DNA of 64,000 nt from Patiria pectinifera (lineage: Eukaryota > Echinodermata > Asteroidea > Valvatida > Asterinidae): NCBI GenBank assembly GCA_029964075.1, contig CM057136.1, positions 14,186,381 to 14,250,380 of the forward strand, read 5' to 3'. Below are positions 22,701 through 37,700 of the stretch, in pieces (within the stretch, counting starts at the first letter, position 1; every line of letters begins with the position of its first letter). Both the position numbers and the translations under genes were made by a program. The notes under the pieces were generated by a model, which did not search any database, had not been told where the DNA came from, and was given only the letters and a program-made list of their open reading frames with translations.

Positions 22701-25700
22701 GTGGTGGTTTTGATGTTGATACCGATACGTGTAGTTATTTTTCCATCATGTTTTTCATCATGGTATTGTTGTCATAAAAGGGTATCCGACAATACTGTAA
22801 AGTGCACATGAACATTAATTGTGTTCCGTTGAATACCACACTATCCAACCGCAGTGAATCTACAAATATGTATTTCCTGTTAGATAAGTTGTATCACGCT
22901 TGTACATGTTTGTGTATGAGTCATTGCTGTCCATAAACAGTGTGAAGTTGGAAATAGATTTGGAAACAGCTACATGGACGGTTTGGACTGTCCATGACAC
23001 ACAGCGCAGGAAATGGTGTACGTAGGTGTATACCGGTTCATGTCGACTTTGAGAGGTTTATACTTATTGTGCATATAGCCTATCACTCAAGATTCATTCA
23101 AGAATCAAAATTTAGAGAAAAGTTTCTCATCTTGTCCATGCAGTGACATGAAGTAATATTTCTTAAGAAATATTATTTCCTCAGACAAAATCACATGAAG
23201 AGCCACTACCGGTATCTTAAATACAAGAAACTAAAACCCTTCAGAAATCGCGTACTCTGAACCAAAAAGGACACAGACTTTTTATAAGTCTGCACTTTTT
23301 TTATATAGCCTAATACAGCTGCACATTATTTTCTGCTAAAGTGAATTTACGTAAATGTATCCCCGTACTTGAAAAGGGCAGCCTGATTGCCATGTTTATT
23401 GGCTCTTAAAGTGCAATCATTCTGTCCGCCGCAAGATATTGACGTCAGTTTATCCCTACTTTATCCGAACCGTCGGTTATAGAGCCATTTTATTGGTGCT
23501 CCTACATGCTTCTTAGCTTCATGTATTGCGGTACCATGAATCCCATAATCCTAGCAGTGGTTCACTCACCCTGGGGTTATTTGAAGGCAGAAGGGCCCTT
23601 AACGTGCATTAAAGATGCTGAATCCAATTAAAGGTACATGTAATGTAATATACAACATTTGCAAACATGACCAAAAAAACTACAAAATTTTTATGAAATA
23701 TCTTACTTGACTGTAAGTGAAAAATAGTCTCAAGCATCCTGTGAAGTCATGCCACCTGGTGTGCTGTCATTTTCAAGAAAAGTGGAATGTTGGTATCATT
23801 TTCCAACGATGGTCAGCCGACAATCGTTGGGATAAACCTGACTTTTCTTCAAATACTGCCCCCAATTTACCAAATTTAGTTTGTCCACATTCTGATTGCA
23901 ATTAGTTACACATCCGTGAACGGGTGCAAGCCAGCTAGTCTGGTTCCCCGACCCGACAATTCCCCGACGTCTATAAATTGCTTCGTTTCCTCTGAAGTAG
24001 GGTCAGGAAACCCGACTACAAGAACAACATTTTTTTTGGGTGGTTTTTCAGCATCTATGAACACATGAACATTAAACATGTAAGTGTAAACAATATTTGC
24101 AATAAAATAGTGAACCCCAAATCCATCCATTTCAGAAAATTACAGCAAAAGCAAATATTATTTGTAACTGGGGATGGGGGTGAGGGATGGGGGGAGGGGG
24201 GGAGTGGGGGTGGGGATGGGAGGAGAATGACCCTGCAATAAACCCCCCTCAAAATATCCGGTGCCCCCTTCTCATCGTGTACTATGCTGTGTACATATAT
24301 TTTGAAATAGGTCCGTATCCCTTTGGCCAAAAATGAGGGAACACTTATGCACACCCACACAGAAATGGACATTTGATCCTAATGGCTCTCACGCACAGTG
24401 CATATAATGTGTATCCTCATGTGGGTTCAAATCTAATATGTCCTGGACCATGGAGTGATAATTCACATGAACTGCAGTGGCTCGGAGTATTGGCTTCTAA
24501 ATGTTATCCAAACATGCCGCAGATTTCAGCAATATTAAATGATCTCTTTCTTCAAACACTTTTATTTTATTTTAAGTTTGAAGTCATCGTCATGTGCTTA
24601 GTTTTAGGTCGAACAAGATGTTAAAATTAAAAACTATTGTTCGCATTAAATTTTACAGCAGAATTTGAGGTTTTTTCAATGTGGACAATGAGTTGGGAAA
24701 CCAACCAGAAAATTGTGGATTTGGATTCCTGTTGTGGTGTTCGTGAGGGATTTACATGTACATGATCAATTTAATTCAGAAACCCTTTTCGTTTAAGAGC
24801 GAAGGAGGAAATCAGACACCCTCCCCCAAAAAAATAATTCTGTAGCATAGATAAAATGAACTATTACAATCAATTTAGAGCTGTCACATTCAGTGTCAAA
24901 TTCCTTCAGTAATAGAATGAACTTACATTGCAAACTTTGAAAAAACACATTGATTTTTGTTCCAAAAAAATGGTAAATGGTCAGAAAATGCCTGATATTA
25001 TCAAACGGTCCTTTCACCTCTGTTAGAGGCTACCCATCTCTAATGATCTTCAGACATCGCATTGGGGTCAACTCCATGTCAGTAAGAAACAGTAGTTGAC
25101 GCTAACCACCCCCAAATTTTCCAAGAGTTACTCCACATCTCCTTATCCCCATTCCCATTTTTGACCCCCTTTTTCAAATCTCAGAGGCAGCAAGCTGCTC
25201 CATCGCTGAGTACCTAGAGATCAAGTCCACAGCCGAGAGCAGCAATGGCTGGATGCTGCTGTCCACCCTCAACCTCCTGGCCGGTGGCGGTCAGAGCATC
25301 GTCAACACCATGATGATGGCTGCGCTGCCCTCCACGCTGGTCAAGTGTCTGTATCTCTTCTTCGACCTGCCGGAGATTCCACCTGAGGGGGAAAAGAGGA
25401 CGGAGGAAGGCAGCGGAGAGATCACGCCCACAAAGAGGAGGGAGCTGCTCCACAAATACGTCATTCAGGTTTGTGCAGAGAAGTCAGGGACTCAGACTCA
25501 AGTCTGTCTCAAGTGACTCGGACCCTGACTCGAGTCACGTGACTCACATTGACCAAAGACTTGAACTGAAACTCAATTCGGTTGGACCCTGATCTTGATA
25601 CAAGTTGTTTTTGGGTTTTTTTTCCTGAAACTATCAGCTTTTAGTGAAACTCTGCAAGCATCCTGGCCCGGCCGATGAGCTTGCCAAGAAAGACGACCTG

Positions 25701-28700
25701 ACTCTCCTCTTCAGCGCCATCACCAGCTGGTGTCCTCCCCGCAACAGCCCCTGGAGGAAAGGTGCAGCCGAGGTGCTGACGACCATCTCCAGGCATGGAC
25801 TGACACAGGACGTGGTGCAGTATATACACAGTGAGTTTGACTCTGGAAAGACTCTAGAAAGACGAGATCCTTAATTTTACATTACAAATATAACTTTCCC
25901 AAAACTTTCCCAAATCTGTGTTTTTCCTTGAAGCACGGCGATAAGAAATTGTGTTTAAAAATAAAGTTCACAGATTTGGATTTTTTTGTTTTTTATCTGA
26001 AACGTCTTCCAAATCTGTTTTCCAAGAGTTGCTGAAAATTGGCCGCGGATAAAACCCTGATGCTTTCACACCTAAAACGACACTGCTCAGGGCAAGATCA
26101 ACATGATGTCAAAATCAAGTTTCAGTGGGAATTCATCCAAAAGAATTTCCCCATCCTTCCTGTCCAGATCTTTGCAATCTCAGGCTCTCATCTCGGGGAT
26201 TTTTTCCCTCCATTTCTCTTCCCTCCCCCCCACCCTGGGGCTGCTTCAGTCTGCCATCATGAATCAACTCCATCTGGGGAGCAATCTCTCGTAGGTTGTG
26301 GTTTTTTTCTTATAAAAGTCTGAGAAAAGACAGAAAAATCGATAGGACTGGAGACATTCTATAATTGGATGAAATACCTATTGGCAGTTGAAATTGCATT
26401 GTTAAGTAAATTTGATGTTTAAAAATTCCGCTGTCTTTGCCAATTTCTCATGGGATTAATGTTTTTTTACAAGTACATCAGGGTTTCTGTGTGAAGTAAT
26501 TGCATTTTATCTTTTCGCAAATACATGTATGTCTTGCTCAAAATGTGAATTGTACTGCCTGTTTGGTAGGCATTTGGTACTTGATTCGGTACGTAATTTC
26601 CCATTGTTTAATAGCCTATCGTAGAGGTTAAAAAAGCCACACCAAAAGCTAACGTTTTTTAATCTAAATTGATAAATGTATAGAAATTCTAGTGTTTTGT
26701 TCCTGTAGTATTTCTTTAAAATGCTTATTTCTATTTCAAAGAGAAATTCTGAAAAAATTCAATTCCAATTTCCACCTAAGCAAACACGCACAGAGCTCAT
26801 ATTGAATTATGTCGTCAAGTACCGGAAATTTGAAACCAAAGTAGTGATGTTAACTTGAAATTGAGCATTTCATTTCTGATTGGAAAACAAAAGTCTGCCA
26901 AATCGGAAAAAAACCATCTCTGTTTGTTTCCCAGACAAAGGTTGCCTGGCTCTGTGCGTGGACAACATGCAGCAAGTGCAGGAGCTGACGCCGCTGGAGA
27001 AAGTCGAGATGTGCTTCACCGTCTTCTGTTTCCTCAAAGACTCCAGCGACAAATCCAGGGTCTTGTTGGACGAGTTCCGATCCTGCCAGGGTTATATCTT
27101 CCTGGCCGACTTCGTCTTGAAGTAAGTCTGTCACAAAATTTACCCTGCTCTGTAAGTTTTCACAGTTTTTAAAATGAAGATATTTTTTTTTTGACTATAT
27201 ACTTGATTGAAATCGTGCAATTTAATTTATTTGTAATTTATACCACAAATGTGTCCGCGGGGAAGGGTCTCTAAACCTATCTCTATCCAATCGCAAACAC
27301 TTATTGGCCAAAGGGCTTTTTGGAAATGCTCAAATGTGTTCAAAGTCCTAAAGAGAGCACTTTATCTATTTTGTTGCAAATTGTACTTCACCATTAAAAA
27401 GAAGTGTACATGTTTTTCTACTCAGAGAAAAGGTTGGTAATTTGACTTGTGACTTATTTATGCCTTGGAGTGCTGTTCCTTACTCAACCTAGTTTACAGA
27501 AATGTACACCACAAGTAGCATCCAGCTGGAGTTCTGGGGAAACTTAGTGTATAGTTTGTTGTGTCCCCATCAATTATGTGTAGTGTCTACAGCATCCAGA
27601 AAAAAAGCACAAAGGTTTTCTTACATACCATAGTTTTGGTGTCTCATTTGGCATAATTTAGCATTGATAACCCTTTGACAGCATACAAAGTGAAAAATGT
27701 TGTGTCCCTAAGCAATCCACTTGACTCTATTGCTGTATCTGCATTTGTGAGAAAGTAGATGTCGAATATTCACTTATTTTGGTAATACGAGTCACATTGC
27801 TAATGGATGAATTAGTGAAGTGACTTGCGTGACCTAATTTAGCTCAGAATACACTTTAATAGTATGTCCGTACGATTTCTCTGTCCCGGAGCAATCCACT
27901 TTACTCCATCCAGCTGTCTTGACAAAGGGAAGGCCAGGAATAACTTTTTAAAGCTTGTTCATGAAGAGTGATGTCATGTGACCTTCATCCAAGAGAAATA
28001 GACAATTTCTAAACCAAATTTAAATTCGCCTCACAGATTGGAGTCGATGGGCGACCAGGAATCCATCCACTCGTTGAGGAACCTCGTCCTACTCATCTCA
28101 TCACTCACTCAGTGTGGTTACAGTGAGCTGAGGCCCAACTCGGCCATCTACGAAGCGCCATTCCAGGTCCAAGGGTTCACGCTACCACAGCCGAGCGGAA
28201 ACGGTGAGGAATGGGACGAAACAAGGGGGAAACCTGGGGCAGGGGGAACCCGGGGGAGGGGGGAACTTGGTAGACACAAAGACAGAGACATTAGTCCTTA
28301 AACTTTGATACAGAAAGCAGGAAAGTATCAAATTTCGCGAGAGTGATGTTGCGATTATTTTTTCCTAATTCCAACACTAATAAAGAAAAGTTCCAACGAT
28401 TTTTACCCCCTCAAACAAGTCTAACATGGCAGACATTACATGGCATTACATGGCAGACACTGCATGCCATGCAGTAAAAATCTGTTTACTTCCAGGATAT
28501 TTCAAATAACATTTAGCAGCCTGCCACAGTTTTTATGTATTGGAGAAGACGTGGCTACAGAACATGTAGTGCACTGATGTTTTTGTCTGTTTCCTGCAGG
28601 TAATAGTGTCAGAAATCTTCAAGCATTCCAAGTTCTACAGACGATATTCTTAAAGGTAAGTTATTCTGTAGTTGTGTGACAGACAGATTGGAACCACCTG

Positions 28701-31700
28701 TTGATTGGGACTACCTCTTTCTTTTTGTTGTGACCACCTGCCTGAATGACCTCACACCTGCTGTCACCATCTGTCCACCTGTCCAATTTGTACCACCTGT
28801 TCATGGTAACCCATGCTCATTGAGGCAACTAACCACGGTACACACCTTTTCATTTTGTAGCTATCCATTGTAGCTACATGTCCATCAAGGCCACCTTACA
28901 TTATGGCCATCAGTCCATTTTTCTCTCCATTTTTTTTCTTTTTTCTGTCTGTTTGTCCACGTCTTCATTTTGGCCACAAGTCCATTCTGGCCACTTGTGC
29001 ATATTTGTGAAGTCAATTTTACGGCTTATAATGTCATTGCACCATTCCTTTATAAACATTTATCGCATTTTGTATTTGATGTCCAGGCCAACACGCGCAG
29101 CCTGTGCTCCGTCATTCTGGAGGTCATCACCAACATCTACAACTCCGACAATGCCAACTACTTCATCCTGGAGCCGCAGCACACGATGTCGCAGTTCATC
29201 GACCGCGCCACCACCAAGTCGGCCGAGATCCAGCTCAAGATCTTCGAGCTCTTGGAGTTTGTCGTCTTCAACCTGAACTTTGTCCCATACAAGGAGCTGA
29301 GCAGCGTTAGTCTCCTGATCAAGGCTGGAAGGTGAGTTTAAGGCAGTGTCCTTATTGGCTGGCCATAGCCGGCAATTGTGCATGCGCGTATGGAACGGCT
29401 GAATCCATTTCTCATAGACACGTGTGTTATTGACAGATGTAGCCTAGCAATGTGGACGCTGCTATCGTGGTTCAGTTTGGCGCACAAGTACTTTCCTCAA
29501 CGTTCATTTCTCAGACCAACGTTTGACCAGTTAAGTAGACGAGGATTAGGTTTTTAGTCACTGTCTGAGGGTTCTTTGGAACATGTAGGTGGTTTTTTGG
29601 CCATCTCTAAAAACCACTTTTATCTATTGCTTTCACCACACAAAATATACATTGGCATGTGAGTTTGCAGGTTTGTAGCTATTTTCAAGGATTTCATAAT
29701 CAGATAAAAATGAACAAGACTGAACTTGTCTAGTTGAGCTTGGCCTGAAAAATGTCAGTCTTACATGCCCGTTCATACTTGGCGCAGAAGGGAACGCGAA
29801 TGCAAATATGTGATGTCACGACATGTTTTCACGCTGTGAATTTGTGAAGTCGAGCACATTTCAACTTCAGCGACTTGCGCAGCGAATGTCTCATGACATC
29901 AAAATTACTTCCAATTCACGTTTGCATGCAGTATGAACCCGCCTTACGTTTTGTCAGTCTTAGTTGAACAGACACAGCTTGACGTTGTTTATACTCAGTG
30001 ACTCGGTCAGTCGATCAGTCAGTAGAATGGCCTTTCCAGTCCAGCGAAAATCATTCAACCTTTTTGGGTGTCCATCTTCCGCAGTGATGTCGGCTGCCTG
30101 ATCCGCGCCATCAAATGCCTCCTTCGGATCCTACGTCACAGCGGTGTCTACAAGGACGTCTACAGGGAGGTGGGCTTGCTTGCCGTCATGGTAACGTGTC
30201 TGCATCGCTACGCCGCATCACTCAAGGATAACCAGCCAGACAACAAAGAGGACATATGTGAGTTAAAGATGATTGTCTCTGCTATTTTCAAGTTTCACTC
30301 CGAAAATAGATTTTGTGTTTAAATTGCTATTTTTCTAGCAGTACCAAAGTTATTCACTTTTGAATGAGACATCAACTGAAAACGTCAGCTCATGTCAAGC
30401 TTTTAGAAAATAACTTTACAAAATTTGAATTATTAGTGGACAGACAATAATTCAGTTCTCCCGTGGTGGACTGGTTTCTGCCCCCTTCTAGTATCAATCA
30501 TGTTGGGTCCAGAAACCAGTCTACTCACGGCAAAAGCATCTAAAAAGAAAAGCATTTTTTTGTCCAAGGGTTACAGATTCCAAAGTATTACATGTCTGTT
30601 TTGTGCTGTTATTTGATTCAGAAGGAAAAATAAACACAGAATGCAAATGGTTTTAATGAATGTTATGAGGAGGAACCGCATTTTTGCTTCTCAGGTTCGG
30701 TGCCCGAGGTAGTTGTCCCTGAGCTGGATGAAGAGCTTGCTTTCCTGGTGATGGACTGCCTGACGCTGTTGCTGCACGATAACAACGACAATGCAAGTAA
30801 GTGGCAGTAAATTTGGTCACACATTGTCCCAAGGGCTATTTGGTAACACTCTTGTGGTTGTGTCCATCACAAGTCTTCAAAAGCTTGTCACAAGTCCTCA
30901 CAAGTATGTACAATTCCATCACAAGTCCATCACAAGTCCATCACAAGTCCATCACAAGTCCATCACTAGTCCATCACAACTGTGTGGCATTTTGAATGCT
31001 GTTCTGAATGCTGTTAAAAAATTCACATTTCTAAACTGAAACGTTCATTGTTGTCTTCGCACAGCTGTGTTTCGTGAGTACGGCGGCGCCCGGTGCTCAC
31101 ACAACCTGGCTCCCTACATCCAGTGCAGGCAGCATGCCCTGGCCATCGTACAGCAGCTGATCCTAAGCAAGGACGGTGAAGACGACATGGGGACGTTACT
31201 GGGGCTCATGAACTCCACCCCGGCCAGTCAGTTACAACTCAAGACGGATATCCTACAGGTATGGGTTCTGTGCACAAACAAAAGAGGGAGCTTTTTGACC
31301 TTGTTCCATGAGTCCAGCGGACTGGACACACCATGTGCGCGTCTGACTTGTGTATTGTGGGGTGGGGTGCTGTGGTCCAATGGTTACGATGTTCGACTCG
31401 TGTGCCATGGTACATGGGTTCGAACCCTGACGGGGAACATGGTGCTTGTGCTCTTAGGCAAGGCACTTTACTATGATTGCCTCTCTCCACCCAGGTGTAG
31501 TAAATGGGTACCTGTGGAGGTAGAGACCATATTGCGTGGATCTCGAGCTGCTGTAATGTAATGTAGGATCTCATTCCTGATGAACAGGGATAATAATTGT
31601 AATTGTGATCCGCAATTGATCATATTCTCAAGGAATTTGTGCAATATAAATGTATAAATTATTATTATTATTAAACAAGATTAGTTACAAGGCTTTTAAG

Positions 31701-34700
31701 TTTAAAAGAGATTATTTCAATTTCATTTTTGCTTCTAATCAGGAAACAATTTACCATTTTTTTCCTGTTTTTCTTGTTTCAATCAGTCGTTATTGAATGT
31801 TCTGAGGGACAGCCACCGCTCCAGGACGGTGTTCCGCAAAGTCGGGGGCTTTGTGTACGTTACCACGGTGCTGGTTGCCATGGAAGCAAGTCTGAGCGAC
31901 AACCCCAGAGAACCGTGGGATACAGGTAAGTTTACATAATTCATTTATATTAGTATGGGTATATGACTTGAAATATGCATCACTCTGTACATTCACGGAG
32001 GCCCCCTTTGATGGCAAACATTTTGTGCTAGCCTTTGTGCAAAGCAACAGCCCAATGACGGATTATCTGAACAATAGCTAGCACAATGCTTTCGCCATTG
32101 AAAGGGGCCTTTGTGAGTGAACAGCGATAGCGTTCTGAAAATTATTCAACTTTAAATATTCTTAATCAGAAATTAGTGATGGCAAGCTTTAATATATTTC
32201 TTATGCCTACTACTGCCCAAAAAACAAGGACGAAATTTTGAGCCAATAGTTTTTATCTTGCAAGTTTTTCCTCTTTTTCTCCAGCCCCCAAGGACCAAGT
32301 CTTCACTCTCCTCCACGTGGTGTTCCAGACCCTTGCAGCTGCTATGAGACAGGAGCCAGCCAACGCCAAATTCTTTGCCTCGGAGGTGGGTCCTCTGCTT
32401 ATTCCACTCTTATCTTGTCCCAGCCTTCTCTGCAATCAGATGTTGAATTTGTTTTTCTCCTCTGGTCATGCTATCGAAGCCAAAACAAAATATGGTTAAT
32501 TATTGACTGTAGGGCAAAACCTAATTTGATTTTTTTCGCTTATAAGCAAAGTCCATCTTTATAATATATGCGCCGTACCCGCTGCATGTACATAGAGATT
32601 CGAACCCAACCGATCCGCCGTTAGCTCGCGTGGGTGGTAAGTGGTCTGAGAAAGCAGGCAGAAGTGGGGAGGAGGTTCACCCGTCCCCAGTTTTTTTTTT
32701 TTTTACACTCAGGAGAACACAACACTGTAACAGTGTTTAAAAACGTCGGTGAAGGGCAAAACCTAATTTGATTTATTGACTGTAGTCTCTTCTGTAAGAA
32801 AAAACCTTCAACAAACCTTAACACAACTGCATAGACAGATCATTAATTTTTATCCATGCAGTTGCCAAAATTGGTTTCAATTTATTGCATTTTTAAGATT
32901 CGCTATGAAACTTTGACCGAGGAAATCAGACGTCTCGGCTGTTTCAGTGACGTCACAGAACTGCTCCCCCAGGCTCACTGCCCGGCAGTGAGCAACGATG
33001 GCTCGTCAAACACAGAACCATTCCACAACCTCTTCGATATTGGCGGGTAAGTTCTTATCAACCCCAAACTTCTTCAAATCCTTAATCATCTATTTTTTCC
33101 CAAAAAATTGGTTTTGTAAGGATTCAGCACATCTACATAGTTTCAGAGGCACTTCACCTCAAGAGGAGGGTGGCCTAGTGGGTAGTGCTTATGCATCCTG
33201 CTGCTGGCCATACATTGTGTTCTCAGGCAGGCCACTTTACCCACACTTGCCTCTCTCAATCTGGGGTATAATTTGTGCGTGGTTGTAAGTCTTTTAAAGT
33301 ATTTTTCATGTAGTGTAATTTTAAAGTTTGAATTAAATTCAATTGAATTGTGATCAGAGAGTCAGGGGTTCGAATCCTGCCGCTTGCTGTATGTTGTGTC
33401 CGTAGGCAAGCCACTTTACCCCAACGGGCCTCTCTCAATCCAGAGTATTAGTTCCAGCATGAAGTGGGGACTAACCTGTGATGGACTGGCATCCCAGTCC
33501 ATCACATTTTCCATCCAGGTGGAAAATATTCTCAGTTTCATACCAACTGGAGATAAACACCGGCCGGAGCTATATTGGCTCGAGACAGACTTTACTTCGA
33601 CAACTTCAATTTGTATGAAATCCGTGTTGGTGTATCGTTTTTGCAGCAATCCTGACCACATTTCCGACGGCCTGAGATCCTCTTGTCTACTACTCAGATG
33701 CCTGTACGACACTGCCATTGACGCTTTCAGCAGGTTGGTTTCGGAGTTCAGTTAAATCAAATACACCTTGTAAAGATTTAAAACTGAAAAATATTGCTAA
33801 AATTTTGGGACTGGTAAAGTGGATTAAAGACCAACCTAAAATGTGTTCAGGGGAGTTGAGATTTATTTGACACATTCACAGAGCTAACATTAATTTGAGC
33901 GTATTAGCAGACATTGAAAGCTTTCTGACCGATGTATTGGAATTGTTAATCACAAATTAAATTAGCTTAGCAAAAACAGGTTACCAGTCAAACTGTCATT
34001 GTAAAGTGTATTACTGTTGACTGGTACTCCTCAGATGTTCACTTAATTCATCAATTGGGCTTTCAATGTAAGCGTAAGCTGGAAGGTTACCCCCATAAAA
34101 TGTGGTTTAAAATAAATATATAAAGTAATGAAAAATAAAAGAAATATAAACATATCTACATTTGTTCCTGACGACAGCAAATCAGCACAGACGCCCATCA
34201 ATTCCCCAGCGTCCAGCCACCACGTTCACGACGCCTTCACCCCTCTGCCAACCCCGCCCTCCTCCCCGGGCAAACCCCGGTCCACCGTCCGCAGGTTATC
34301 GCCGCGTTCGGCGGGGGCTTCCCCACCCAGTGCGTCATCCCCTCTGTCGCCCTCGGCCCCACCCCCACCCAACCACCCGACCATCGTGCATCCCGGAGCC
34401 GTGCTGGCGCTGCTGGACCTGCTGCCGTCGGTGCAGTGTGAGAGAGATCGAAAGGTATAGCTTCTTTTTTAGTTATTCGTACTGTTGCTCAAATTACGAT
34501 TGTACCCTGTTTAGCTATTTCTCCCACTATTTCCTGAACAGTACTATCATATTAGCCAGGTCTTTGATTCTCGGTATCCTTACTCCGATCCTTACGAATA
34601 GCTTTACTGTAAGTTCTTCTATCGCCCAAGAAACCAACCCTGTTACCTGTGTATATTTCCTCAGTTGGCCCTCCGTCTACAAATGCACATAGCCGACGTG

Positions 34701-37700
34701 ATCCAGGATCTGGTCAAGAGTGAACGCAATCAGCAGGTCATGTGTGAGAACGGCCTGCCGCAGCGGTTACTGCATCTAGCGTCTGCTGCCCTCGCTGATG
34801 AGGAGCATCCACTGCATAGTAACCTACAACACATGCTGGAGAGGCTGGCCTCGCAGGCACTGGAACCCAAAGATCTAAGGTTGGTTCCGGGATTTTTACC
34901 TCAAATCTCAACCTCACGGACAGTGAAACCCAAATATTCAAAGTTGGTTCCTGTGTTATATCGCAAACCTCAAACCTCAAAACTAAAACCTCACAGACAC
35001 TGAAACCCAAAGATTTAAAGTTGGTTCCTAGGTTTTATCTCGAACCTCAAACCTCGAACCTCAAACCTCACAGACTCTAAAACCCAAATATCTTATGTTG
35101 GTTTCTGTGTGTGATCTGAAACCTCAACCTCACAGGAACTAGCCCCAAAGTTGGTCTCTAGGTTTGCCACCCACCCCATGCCGCTACCCCATTCGCCTCC
35201 CCTCCCCTACCCCATGCCCCCGAATTTGATTACGAATCAGTGTAAATTAACTCCTTGAATTTACTGGTTGGAATTCTTTCGTTTGTACGTAGGGATTTCT
35301 TGAGGCTTGGCAGTCCCCTCAACTGCAAACCATTAGACGAATGCCCCAACCCAGCCAGCCAGTCTGGTTACCTAGACATCCCCGTCAGTGCAATATCTAA
35401 CGTGAACGCGGGCAACCCGAGCGCCACCGGCCCAGCCACCATCATCACCCCGGAGCAATTTTCATTCCCCGCTGTCTCGCCGGATATGTCCGACACGAAC
35501 AGCGCCACCTCGGAACTCTCGGGCAAATGCTCATGCAATCTCTGCACCACGCAGGGCAGCGTGGTCCCGCTGACCCGAGTCAAGTGTCTGGTCTCCATGA
35601 CCACGCCCCGGGACGTCCGGCTGAACAGCACGTCGGTCACGCCGGCGTTTGCGGAGTTTGACATGAGCGCCGAGGGCTACGGCTGCCTGTACCTGCCCAG
35701 CATCGCCCCGCAGTCCACGCCGTCCCAGACGGTGGTCAGCGTAGGAATGGCCACAACCGGTGATTCAGCTAATATCAGCGGAGTTGGAACAGGTACTGAT
35801 TTCTTGAAAAATTGTGCAAGACTTGTCATGCAATGAGCTGATTAAGTAAACAACCATTTGGTTTTCCGTACATTTCTTTATAAAAGAAAAAAATTCTTGT
35901 GTCAAAGACAAACAAATTTCCAGACAAATTGTGGCATGTCTTGGCAACTTGTCAAAGTTTTTGTTCAAGGATTGTTTGCTTCTACCTAATCCTCCCAGAG
36001 GTTCGAATCCAGTTATATCCTTATGCTTATCCTCCTTGTTTCCCAGGAGAGAGAGCATTCCCACCCCAGACCGGCCTGACCTACTCCGTCTGGTTCTGCG
36101 TTGACCGTTACTGCACGCTGGACACCAGCACGCACCCGGTACGCCTACTGACCATCGTGCGGAATGCCATCAGCACCGAGAACCACTCGACGTGTCTCAG
36201 GATTAGCATCGAGGGGCCCGAGAGGAAACTGGTCATTAATACGTCCGAGGAACCTCTGTCGAAAGCCGGTGAGGACAGAAATTCACGTTGCCAGATTCTA
36301 AGCTGAGAAGGACTTACGTTTCACACAATTTATTGGATAACATGGAGTTGGTCTTGGGACTATGGTCTAGAAACTACCAAATTCTGGATCGATGTTCCAG
36401 AATTGTGCCAAACCAGAATGCATTTGAAGCATTTCAAGGCAATTCAAATAGAATTGAATTCAGACAGGCACATGTTATAAACTAATCTTCTATTGACTGG
36501 GCTCTGGAGTCAGTTCGAACGACTGAATTTGTCAATCTTTTACGAGTAGGTGCTTATAATTGTTTCAAATGTCAAAATAAATCTCATGTTTGGAAAAATG
36601 GTCTGGTTTCTTGACTACATCAGTGCCCTTAATATATCGTGATACCAGTCTGTTGAGAGCAATGCCTTGGTCTTTGAAAAATGTCTAGCTTATCCTACTA
36701 CCAAAAAAACCCCCAAGGATTTTGTGCCGTCTTGCTTTTAGTTGTTCAGAATATAGTGCTAATTTTCTTGTTCTTGCTCGACAGATGACAGGCCAGACAA
36801 CGACCCATCGGCTGTGAGGGTGTTCTGCCCTGAGCTGGCCCAGGAAGGCAAGTGGCATCATCTGGGAGTGGTGTTCAACAAAGCCGTGCTCAAGAACAGC
36901 TCAGTGTCTCTGTATGTGGACGGGACGCATATACACTCGCACAAGGTAAGGGATCGGAGACAAGATACTGTGACAGTGTGGTGTTAAGTACTGACCAATA
37001 GCACCATCTCGCTGTTAGGACAGTAGACAGACAGACTGACATAAACAGTGACAGACACCCACAAAAACTGATTGTTGGGAGGGTAGTTAAACACCAGAAT
37101 TGATACAAGCAAGAACATTAGGTTGATGTGTTAAAACGCTAGTGTGCTCGGATAATCTCTAAGATTGCTTGATCTTTCCCTTCCCAAGATGCCGTACATC
37201 CAGACCCACCTGCCCGGAACCACCAGCTCCCCGACCAACCTGACCTCCGTCTACGCCTATGTCGGCACCCTGGCCCCCCAGAAGAGCTTGTCTCGGTTGC
37301 TATGGCGACTGGGCCCCACCCACCTCTTTGAGGACCCGCTGACGGCGTCGACACTCTGTGCAATCTACCTGCTTGGACCTACCAACGTTGGGAGCTTTCA
37401 GGCCCCAAGGCAGGAGGGTAGGTTTGTGGGGTGGTGGTAGATCATCTGTAGGCTCAGGCTGTGTTCTTCTTTTGCTGGCTTTCTTATTCCAAAATTCCCC
37501 TTTAATCATGACAATCTGAACTCCTACAATATGCTTTTCGCATAATTGGAGGATTTCAAAGGATTGAGGTGTTTTGGAAATTGTAGTATTGGGGGATTTG
37601 GAAGGATTGAAGGCATGAGACGGAATGATTATTTAATGGAGAATGAAGGACCAATGCAAGCAGGCCCCATTTGCTGGAAGATGAAATCAGAAGGTTGAGG

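Larger units (their letters stand above)
19658..25184 (+). other. WDFY3 intron 2 (5.5 kb)
   Basis: The largest resolved intron. It contains a tRNA-like SINE head (22589), MITE family A copy 2 (23632) and a G-rich tract (24171). No coding exon was recognised inside it. Confidence 0.8.

Noticed and set aside
30908-30978. CRISPR-like array
   Set aside because: Units are perfect head-to-tail 11-mers without spacers in an animal intron; a simple tandem repeat.
31067-31561. Exon 11 frame running on into the intron as a 164-codon ORF
   Set aside because: The extension is SINE sequence; homology stops exactly at the CAG|GTATGG donor.
34162-34692. Alternative 176-codon frame over exon 16
   Set aside because: A shadow frame of the proline-rich exon; the in-phase frame contains the conserved HPGAVLALLDLL.
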